From the NCBI GenBank assembly GCA_021203115.1, contig JAJQBV010000208.1, positions 3,990-9,097 on the forward strand: DNA of 5,108 bases, given 5' to 3'. Origin of the DNA: Clostridiales bacterium (lineage in GTDB: Bacteria; Bacillota; Clostridia; Lachnospirales; Lachnospiraceae). Position numbers and translations under genes: made by a program. This document shows positions 1-5,108 of this stretch, one piece after another (position 1 is the stretch's first letter; each line of letters begins with the position of its first letter). The notes below the pieces were generated by a model that made no database searches, had not been told where the DNA came from, and worked only from the letters and a program-made list of their open reading frames with translations.

Positions 1-885
1 ATTCATCTCCTCCGCGATCTCCTCCGGCGTCGGTTCGCGCCCCAGCTCCTGCAGGAGCTGTCTGGAAACGCGGATCAGCTTGTTGATCGTCTCCACCATG
101 TGAACCGGAATCCGGATGGTCCGGGCCTGATCCGCGATGGCGCGCGTGATCGCCTGACGAATCCACCATGTGGCGTAAGTGCTGAATTTATATCCTTTCC
201 GGTAATCGAACTTCTCCACCGCCTTGATCAGACCGAGATTCCCTTCCTGAATCAGATCAAGGAAAAGCATGCCGCGCCCCACATAGCGCTTTGCAATGCT
301 GACCACAAGACGCAGGTTGGCCTCCGCGAGGCTCTTTTTGGCATCGGCGCCCTCATCGGCAATCACAGTCTGAGTGCGGATCTCCTCCTCGATCTCCGCG
401 CGCTCCGCCGCGTCCTCTGTCTCCTCCAGACGCGACTTCAGTATCTCAATTTTCTCGGAGGCAACCGCCCCATCCTCCATCGCCTTCGCCAGAGTAATCT
501 CCTCCTCCGCAGTCAGAAGAGGCACCTTGCCGATCTCCTTTAGGTACATGCGGACCGGATCCTCCAGACTGACGCCATCCGGCACCGTCAGGTCGATCTT
601 TTCCACATCGACATCCGCCTCATTGTCCTCATCATCGATGAGAATCTCGTCGTCATCCTCCGCCATGCGCAGGACGTCCACATGGTTTGCCTCAAGATAG
701 TCCAGAATCCGGTCGATCTGCTCCGAGCTCAGGTTGAAATCCTTGAAGAAATCGCTGACCTCCTGATACTCCAGCATGTTTTTCTTTTTCTTCGCCATCT
801 CGAGCAGCTCCGGCAGCTTTTTCTGGAGCGCTTCCATCGTGTTCTCTGTGTTTTCCTTCGTCTTCTGATCGTTTTTTTCTGCCAT
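1..885 (-). CDS. rpoD: Primary (housekeeping) sigma factor RpoD/SigA, 3'-truncated by window edge
   Basis: This is the sigma-70 family primary sigma factor, which directs RNA polymerase to -10/-35 promoters and melts the -10 element. The 295 codons present start at ATG 885-883 and run open to the window edge. Residues 1-75 are a region 1.1-like charged helical segment, and 76-97 are very acidic. Region 1.2 lies at about 108-138 ([21 protein letters not shown] begins there). Region 2 covers about 184-262 and includes the near-invariant [36 protein letters not shown] and [19 protein letters not shown] segments. Region 3 begins with [11 protein letters not shown] and [13 protein letters not shown]. 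The rest of region 3 and all of region 4 lie outside the window, so roughly 75-100 residues are missing given usual Gram-positive lengths. Residues about 140-182 form an acidic insertion relative to Bacillus SigA. It follows dnaG by 50 bases and is probably its co-transcribed partner. Identity is very secure from the region 2 sequence. Confidence 0.97.
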   Translation of the reverse strand, partial: MAEKNDQKTKENTENTMEALQKKLPELLEMAKKKKNMLEYQEVSDFFKDFNLSSEQIDRILDYLEANHVDVLRMAEDDDEILIDDEDNEADVDVEKIDLTVPDGVSLEDPVRMYLKEIGKVPLLTAEEEITLAKAMEDGAVASEKIEILKSRLEETEDAAERAEIEEEIRTQTVIADEGADAKKSLAEANLRLVVSIAKRYVGRGMLFLDLIQEGNLGLIKAVEKFDYRKGYKFSTYATWWIRQAITRAIADQARTIRIPVHMVETINKLIRVSRQLLQELGREPTPEEIAEEMN

Positions 886-888
886 TTT

Positions 889-900
889 CTCCGTCCTTCC
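889..900 (-). promoter_or_regulatory. Ribosome binding site of rpoD
   Basis: On the minus strand GGAAGGACGGAG lies 3 bases before the ATG at 885. The distal GGAAGG is 9 bases from the ATG, a normal spacing, and the proximal GGAG is only 3 bases away, which is short. The upstream purine block is therefore the more likely Shine-Dalgarno. It supports ATG 885 as the start and not the later internal Met17. Confidence 0.6.
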
Positions 901-935
901 AAAGTATTTGAAATCAGAATAGTATCATTGTTTCC

Positions 936-2705
936 TCAATCTATAGAAATATGCAATTTTGCCAGGCTTTTCCTGTCCTCAATGATTTTCTGCAGACCGG
1001 CCACATCCGTGGGATCCAGACATTTGGACCGGTGTTCGATGCTGTTTTGCTTTACCCGCCGCACCGTCTCATTCAATGCCTTCTCCCGCTCCGCGGCCTC
1101 CTCCACCGGTCCGATTCTCGCGTGAAAAATCTGTGCGATCTCCCGCTGCTGCTCCTCGTCGGGGAAAAGGCTGATAATCTGCGCCGGATTGATCTCCCCG
1201 CGGGCATGCTGGTCAAACACAATCTGCGCGGTCTGCCGATAAAGCTCCTCCGTGAAATCCTCCGGGCCGATATACTGCCCGATCCGGTCAAACAGCGCGG
1301 GGTCCTCGACCAGCCACATCAGCAGCAGGCGCTGGGACTTTTTCATCCCGTCCTCTTTCTTTTTATTCTCATGGACGCCGGACTTCAACGGTTTCCGCTC
1401 CGCCGCGATGCCGCCCCGGGCACCGGCGCGGTTGACCATGGACCGGAGCTGGTCGAAGCCGATCCCATACCGCCTCGTCACCGCCTCAATGTAGTTCTCC
1501 CGCTCCAGCGGCTCCCGAAACTCCAGCAGGCGCTCGGCAGCCTTTCGGAAAAACGCCGTCTTGCTCTCCGGATCCGAGAGGTCATAGTCGCGCTCCAGCA
1601 TGCGGATTTCGAAGAGAAAACTGTTCTCCGCGGCGTCAATCCGCTCCTGATACGCCTCGGCGCCGAGCGTCTTGATGAACTCGTCCGGATCCTTATAAGG
1701 CTGCATATCGATCACCTTCGCAGACAGCCCCGCCTCTTTCAGAATCGGGATCGCGCGCAGTGCCGCCCGGATCCCCGCGCCGTCACTGTCAAAGGTCAGG
1801 TAAACCTCCTTGGTGTAGCGTTTCAGCAGAGCGGCATGTCCGGGCGTAAAGGCCGTCCCCAGCGCCGCAACCGCATTGTCAAACCCCGCCTGATGGAGTG
1901 CGATGACATCCATATATCCTTCGCAGAGCAGAATCCCCTGCCGCCGTGACGCTCTGGCAAAGTTCAGCCCGTAGAGGTTGCGGCTCTTATCGAAGACGAT
2001 GGTTTCCGGAGAATTCAGGTACTTCGGCTCCCCGTCGCCCATCACTCTCCCGCCGAAGCCGATAACCCGGTGGTTTGCGTCCATGATGGGAAACATGGCC
2101 CGGTTCCAGAACTTGTCATACCCGCCTCTGGCCTCATCAATTGTGACCAGACCGCTGTATTTTAAGAGTTCATCGGAATATCCCTTTTTCTTCAGATACT
2201 GGTACAGGTCATTGCTGTATTTGTTGGAGTAGCCGAGGCCGAAATGCTGCATCGTCCCGGCTGTCAGCTCGCGTTTTTCAAAATACTCCAGCGCATGCCT
2301 GCCCTGCGGGCTCCGAAGAAGGCGGTAAAAATACTCCGCCGCGACCTTGTTGATCTCCAGAATCTTTGTACGCCGGTCCGCCTCGCGCCGCTGCGCCTCG
2401 GTCATCTCCCGCTTCGGCAGTGTGATGCCCGCCCGGTCCGCCAGACTCTGCATCGCCTCCTGAAACGTGAAATTCTCATACTGCATGACAAAGGTCAGGA
2501 CATTGCCCCCGGCACCGCAGCCGAAGCAGTAATACATCTGTTTGTTCTGCGACACGGAGAAGGACGGCGTCTTTTCATTGTGAAACGGACAGAGCCCGAA
2601 ATATGTGCTGCCCTTTTTCTGCAGCCGCACATATCCGGAAATCACATCCACAATATCATTGCGTGAACGGACCTCCTCAATGATCTCGTCCGAATAAAAT
2701 GCCAT
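936..2705 (-). CDS. dnaG: DNA primase DnaG
   Basis: DnaG makes the short RNA primers for leading-strand initiation and Okazaki fragments and works with the replicative helicase DnaB/DnaC at the fork. The 589-residue product has the usual bacterial length (about 580-600). An N-terminal CHC2 zinc-binding domain uses C39, H42, C60 and C63 (CPFH and CFGC). The RNA polymerase core follows, with RAMFPI at 202-207 and GFGGR at 216-220. The TOPRIM fold has the metal-binding glutamate E262 in EGYMD and the DxD pair D306/D308 in TFDSDGAG. A charged linker at about 428-455 leads into a C-terminal helical helicase-binding domain (about 456-589). The start at 2705 is chosen because a strong double GGAGG motif precedes it and MAFYSDEIIEEVRSR matches the family N-terminus. 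The frame is open for 25 codons further upstream, but that extension would overlap the end of dgt. All catalytic and zinc residues are present. It sits 25 bases after dgt and 50 before rpoD. Confidence 0.98.
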   Translation of the reverse strand: MAFYSDEIIEEVRSRNDIVDVISGYVRLQKKGSTYFGLCPFHNEKTPSFSVSQNKQMYYCFGCGAGGNVLTFVMQYENFTFQEAMQSLADRAGITLPKREMTEAQRREADRRTKILEINKVAAEYFYRLLRSPQGRHALEYFEKRELTAGTMQHFGLGYSNKYSNDLYQYLKKKGYSDELLKYSGLVTIDEARGGYDKFWNRAMFPIMDANHRVIGFGGRVMGDGEPKYLNSPETIVFDKSRNLYGLNFARASRRQGILLCEGYMDVIALHQAGFDNAVAALGTAFTPGHAALLKRYTKEVYLTFDSDGAGIRAALRAIPILKEAGLSAKVIDMQPYKDPDEFIKTLGAEAYQERIDAAENSFLFEIRMLERDYDLSDPESKTAFFRKAAERLLEFREPLERENYIEAVTRRYGIGFDQLRSMVNRAGARGGIAAERKPLKSGVHENKKKEDGMKKSQRLLLMWLVEDPALFDRIGQYIGPEDFTEELYRQTAQIVFDQHARGEINPAQIISLFPDEEQQREIAQIFHARIGPVEEAAEREKALNETVRRVKQNSIEHRSKCLDPTDVAGLQKIIEDRKSLAKLHISID

Positions 2706-2712
2706 GGCGGTC

Positions 2713-2722
2713 CCTCCCTCCT
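2713..2722 (-). promoter_or_regulatory. Ribosome binding site that decides the dnaG start
   Basis: The minus strand reads AGGAGGGAGG here, with two overlapping GGAGG cores 7 and 11 bases before the ATG at 2705. It lies entirely within the 25-base dgt-dnaG gap. It selects ATG 2705 over in-frame ATG codons further upstream that fall inside dgt. Confidence 0.8.
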
Positions 2723-2730
2723 GTGCCGTT

Positions 2731-3738
2731 TTAATAAACCTGCCACTGTTTGGGCAGAAAAATCTCATTGTACTTCGCAATCGCGTACTGGTCTGTCATA
2801 CCGGCGATATAGTCACAGATAATCCGATCCTTCGGCTCGCCCATCTCCAGCATATGGTAGTTTGTCCGGGAAATCTCCCCCGGGTGCTCCATATAATAGG
2901 TAAACAGACGCTCCAGCAGACCCTCCGCACGATCCTCCTCCCCTTTGGCGACGGGGTTGGTGTAAACATGGGCAAACATAAACGCGCGCAGCTCATTCAT
3001 GGCGCGCTCCACCTCACCGGACATGCGGATATCATTTTGATTCTGACTGGTCGTGATGATATCGTGGATCAGCGTGTTCAGGCGCTCCCTCGTCGAGAAA
3101 CCGAGAACCTGCCGCAGCGCAAGCGGAATATCCTCCTCCACCATCACATGGGCCCGGATGGCATCATCGATGTCGTGGTTTATGTAGGCAATCTTGTCCG
3201 ACAGACGGACGATTTTCCCCTCAAGGGTGGACGGATTCCCGCTGGTCTTGTGGTTCAGGATGCCGTCCCGGACCTCCCATGTCAGATTCAGCCCCTCCCC
3301 GTCCTTCTCCAGCTTCTCCACGATGCGGACACTCTGTACGTTATGCCGGAATCCGCCCTCACAGAGCCGGTCGCGCGTCCGCTCCCCGGCATGTCCGAAC
3401 GGCGTGTGCCCCAGATCATGCCCCAGCGCGACAGCCTCCACCAGATCCTCATTCAGGCGGAGCGCCTTGGCAATGGTTCTGGCATTCTGCGACACCTCCA
3501 GCACATGCGTCAGCCGCGTGCGGTAGTGATCCCCTCTGGGAGACAGGAAGACCTGCGTCTTATCCTTCAGCCGGCGGAAAGACTTGCTGTGCAGGATCCG
3601 GTCCCTGTCCCGCTGATACACCGGACGAATATCACACTGCGGCTCCGGTATGTCCCGTCCGCGCGAATTCTCGCTCAGGAAGGCATACGGGTTTAAATAC
3701 TCCCGCTCTCTTTGCTCCATCTGCTCTCGAATTGTCAT
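2731..3738 (-). CDS. dgt: Deoxyguanosinetriphosphate triphosphohydrolase-like protein (HD domain dNTPase)
   Basis: This HD-superfamily metal-dependent enzyme is predicted to cleave dGTP or other dNTPs to the deoxynucleoside plus inorganic triphosphate, so controlling the cytosolic dNTP pool. The 335-residue product matches the short Gram-positive class and is shorter than E. coli Dgt (about 505). The N-terminus has the family motif RDRILHSKSFRRLKDKTQVF (45-64). Metal ligands expected from the family are visible: H78 (RLTH), H107-D108 (GHDLGHTPFGHAGE) and D181 (LSDKIAYINHDID). H116 and E119 have the same spacing after HD as the catalytic H126/E129 of E. coli Dgt. The C-terminal HD-associated region ends with GMTDQYA at 313-319. 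True substrate preference cannot be read from the sequence; short homologues can be broad dNTPases or allosterically activated. It is the first gene of the dgt-dnaG-rpoD cluster, with dnaG beginning 25 bases after its TAA. The gene is intact. Confidence 0.93.
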   Translation of the reverse strand: MTIREQMEQREREYLNPYAFLSENSRGRDIPEPQCDIRPVYQRDRDRILHSKSFRRLKDKTQVFLSPRGDHYRTRLTHVLEVSQNARTIAKALRLNEDLVEAVALGHDLGHTPFGHAGERTRDRLCEGGFRHNVQSVRIVEKLEKDGEGLNLTWEVRDGILNHKTSGNPSTLEGKIVRLSDKIAYINHDIDDAIRAHVMVEEDIPLALRQVLGFSTRERLNTLIHDIITTSQNQNDIRMSGEVERAMNELRAFMFAHVYTNPVAKGEEDRAEGLLERLFTYYMEHPGEISRTNYHMLEMGEPKDRIICDYIAGMTDQYAIAKYNEIFLPKQWQVY

Positions 3739-3743
3739 ATATG

Positions 3744-3752
3744 CTCCTCTCC
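3744..3752 (-). promoter_or_regulatory. Ribosome binding site of dgt
   Basis: The minus strand reads GGAGAGGAG, with AGGAG ending 5 bases before the ATG at 3738. It supports that ATG as the start, and the resulting N-terminus MTIREQMEQREREYL is typical of the short dGTPase family. Confidence 0.7.
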
Positions 3753-3793
3753 GGCAGCCATAAATCTCATCAGATATAAGAATCCAGACTCCT

Positions 3794-3821
3794 ATTTAAT
3801 ATTTTCGGCAAAAAAAGTAAA
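3794..3821 (-). promoter_or_regulatory. Candidate sigma-A promoter for the dgt-dnaG-rpoD operon
   Basis: On the minus strand TTTACT (3821-3816; 4 of 6 match to TTGACA) is followed after 16 bases by TTAAAT (3799-3794; 4 of 6 match to TATAAT). A transcript from here would have a leader of about 50 bases before the dgt ATG. The A/T tracts directly upstream (3822-3845) resemble an UP element. Both hexamers are weak and the region is AT-rich, so chance matches are likely. The placement, in the only sizeable gap upstream of the cluster, is the best argument. Confidence 0.3.
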
Positions 3822-3847
3822 TTTCCTTTTTTATTTTACAAAAAAGG
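3811..3847. repeat. Nested A/T-tract inverted repeats in the dgt upstream region
   Basis: Three homopolymeric arms can pair in two exclusive ways. CCTTTTTT (3825-3832) and AAAAAAGG (3840-3847) form a perfect 8 bp inverted repeat around a 7-base spacer. AAAAAAG (3811-3817) and CTTTTTT (3826-3832) flank TAAATTTC, giving a 22 bp palindrome with a single mismatched pair (3818/3825). They lie just upstream of, and overlapping, the candidate -35 hexamer. They may be an UP element, a site bound by an AT-preferring protein, or only the consequence of A/T homopolymer runs. Confidence 0.5.
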
Positions 3848-3861
3848 CTCCGGGAGCATCC
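3838..3861 (-). terminator. Possible weak intrinsic terminator of the ATPase gene
   Basis: Eight bases after the ATPase TAA, the minus strand has GCTC-CCG-GAGC (3857-3847), a 4 bp GC stem with a 3-base loop, followed by C and six T (3845-3840). The position and T tract fit Rho-independent termination, but the stem is short. The T run can instead pair with the following A run (arms 3840-3847 and 3825-3832), so the call is tentative. Confidence 0.35.
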
Positions 3862-3864
3862 ACA

Positions 3865-5094
3865 TTAGAATAACTTACCCTCCATCATATGGTTAATTAT
3901 GTTTATATGACGAATTCCGTTTCGCTTCTGTATGGCGTAATCTGTCGTTGCAACATATTTTGTATAGTTATCTTTAATTTGCTCCAGAGGTTTATATTCC
4001 CGGTCTTCTGTTTCTTTATTGAGCATTATTGTGTATGCAACCTGCATGTAGGAATAATCACCCTCTGTATTTCTAAAAATAAAATCGCATTCGAGTTTTC
4101 CAATTCTCCCCACGCTGATTACATAATTCATACTGCGAGCATATAAAAATACTATATTCTCAAGAACAGGTCCATAATTTATTCTGTTATCTGTGTTCTT
4201 CGAAAAATAGAAACTTAAATCTGCAAGATAATATTTTTTCTCACCGGAAAGTGATTTTTTGGACTTCATATCAAAACGGTTACATTCATATAAAATCTTT
4301 GCATCTACCAGCGTTTGGATATATCTTGTTACCGTCGTTCTGGTTATTTTCATTCCATTTCTGATGAGCGCCTCCGTTAAACTCTTTATACTTGTCGTAG
4401 AGCCGAAATTATTAATAATATAATTTCTTACTGTTTCAAATGATGCAACATCCTTAATTTTAACCCTTCTTTTTATATCCTTTTCAAAAATTTCACTAAT
4501 AACACCGGAAACATACACCTGTTTTGCTTCCGGTTCATCAATTAATACAGTCCCTGGAAAGCCGCCCTCTAAAATATAGCGATTAAATTCTGCCATTACA
4601 TTATGTTCGATATTTTTTTTGTAAAATTGTTTCATTTCTAAATACTCATCAAAACTGAGCGTAATCAATTCAAACTCTAAATATCGGCCTGGTAGTTTTG
4701 TAAAAAGTTCCCCGCTCAACAAGTAAGAATTGGATCCGGTAATAAAGATCGAAAAACCGCCGTCTGTGCGAAAACCATTTAAGACTTCTTCAAATCCTTT
4801 TACATTCTGAACTTCATCAATAAAAAGATAGTTCTTTTTTTGGTTATCCCTTATACTGGCTTCTATTAATTGTTCCAGTTGATCTGCAGTTTTAATTTTT
4901 CGATTTGTCCGCTTATCTAAATCAAGATAAATAATATTATCTGAGTTTATACCACGACGAAGCAATTCTTCTTCTATCGTTTTCATAAGGCTTTATTTTC
5001 CGCAACGGCGTACACCGGTAATCACTTTAATAAGGTCGTCCGCATCATAAAATGGTCTGATTCTTTTGAGATATTTTTCCCGTTTAAACAGCAT
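3865..5094 (-). pseudogene. AAA_14/DUF4143 family ATPase (COG1373-like), interrupted by an in-frame stop in Walker A
   Basis: This is a predicted AAA+ ATPase with a C-terminal DUF4143 domain, a common accessory family of unproven function. Read through the stop, the frame from ATG 5094 gives 409 codons, the usual family length. KREKYLKRIRPFYD leads to ITGVRRCGK-stop-SLM, where TAA 4993-4995 replaces the Ser/Thr of the Walker A motif. From the next ATG (4986) 373 residues are open. In that numbering, Walker B is YLFIDEVQ (53-60), the sensor-1-like segment is FITGSNSYLLS (81-91), and LPGRYLEFEL is at 98-107. A winged-helix-like segment spans about 181-235. The DUF4143 part has GPVLENIVFLYAR, then VGRIGKLECDFIF and QVAYT. 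The true start is uncertain because GAAGGA lies only 1 base before ATG 5094 and the frame is open upstream to the window edge, so GTG 5103 or a codon beyond is possible. The gene is strongly AT-rich compared with its neighbours. Apart from the one stop there is no decay, so the lesion is recent, an error, or tolerated. Confidence 0.8.
4993..4995 (-). other. Premature TAA codon at the Walker A Ser/Thr position
   Basis: The minus strand reads GGA AAA TAA AGC CTT ATG, in the same frame as both the upstream KREKYLKRI segment and the downstream 373-codon stretch. A single C-to-A change from TCA (Ser) would produce it and would restore GxxxxGKS. It is a substitution and not a frameshift, because the reading frame is continuous on both sides. 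Confidence 0.88.
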
Positions 5095-5108
5095 GTCCTT
5101 CACTACCA

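Noticed and set aside
919..927. Extended -10-like TGATACTAT on the minus strand in the dnaG-rpoD gap
   Set aside because: It matches TATAAT in only 4 of 6 bases and has no credible -35 hexamer at 15-19 bases upstream. An internal rpoD promoter is plausible in this operon type but not supported well enough to annotate.
951..1949. Long plus-strand open frame (332 codons) opposite dnaG
   Set aside because: It lies wholly antisense to a clearly conserved DnaG frame. Its translation is rich in Arg, Leu, Pro and His as expected for a shadow frame in GC-rich DNA, and shows no recognisable motif.
2706..2780. A 25-residue N-terminal extension of DnaG (start at 2780)
   Set aside because: It would overlap the end of dgt by 50 bases, has no family similarity, and the strong GGAGG pair just before ATG 2705 fixes the start there.
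2704..3696. Long plus-strand open frame (330 codons) opposite dgt
   Set aside because: It is antisense to the conserved HD-domain gene, has shadow-frame composition, no family motif and no convincing ribosome binding site. The GC-rich codon bias of dgt explains the lack of stops.
3755..3776. Small inverted repeat ATCT-GATG-AGAT in the dgt leader
   Set aside because: The stem is only 4 AT-rich base pairs, with no flanking extension and no T tract. It is likely chance, and there is no sign of a riboswitch in this roughly 50-base leader.
3889..4146. Plus-strand open frame of 85 codons opposite the ATPase 3' part
   Set aside because: It is antisense to a conserved protein frame. The Phe/Cys/Ile-rich translation is what the reverse of this AT-rich gene produces, and no homology is recognisable.

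Overview
This window looks like part of a Bacillota (Clostridia) chromosome, perhaps a GC-rich Lachnospiraceae-like lineage. The evidence is the gene order dgt-dnaG-rpoD, the close match of the sigma factor to Gram-positive SigA/RpoD, the short (335 aa) type of dGTPase-like protein, and strong GGAGG-type ribosome binding sites. The family-level assignment is inference. All genes are on the minus strand, so the biological order runs from high to low coordinates.

Layout in transcription order: (1) Positions 5108-3865 hold an AAA+ ATPase of the AAA_14/DUF4143 type (COG1373-like). Its reading frame is interrupted by a TAA codon (4993-4995) at the Ser/Thr position of the Walker A loop, while the rest of the gene is intact. 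(2) Positions 3864-3739 are a very AT-rich intergenic region. It has a possible weak terminator for the ATPase gene, nested A/T-tract inverted repeats and a weak candidate promoter for the downstream operon. (3) Positions 3738-2731 encode a dGTP triphosphohydrolase-like HD protein. (4) Positions 2705-936 encode DNA primase (DnaG). (5) Positions 885-1 encode the N-terminal 295 residues of the primary sigma factor RpoD/SigA, which runs off the window edge.

The last three genes are separated by only 25 and 50 bases and form a Gram-positive version of the macromolecular-synthesis operon. It links dNTP pool hygiene (dgt), priming of DNA replication (dnaG) and housekeeping transcription initiation (rpoD). 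These genes are GC-rich; the 60-base line at 3361-3420 has 42 G+C. The ATPase gene is strikingly AT-rich; the line at 4381-4440 has 15 G+C. This suggests the ATPase gene was acquired by transfer upstream of a conserved core operon.

I do not see an undescribed system here. The points most worth following are the nonsense codon inside the P-loop of an otherwise intact accessory ATPase and a roughly 39-residue acidic, probably helical insertion in the sigma factor. No RNA genes, CRISPR arrays or insertion sequences were seen.
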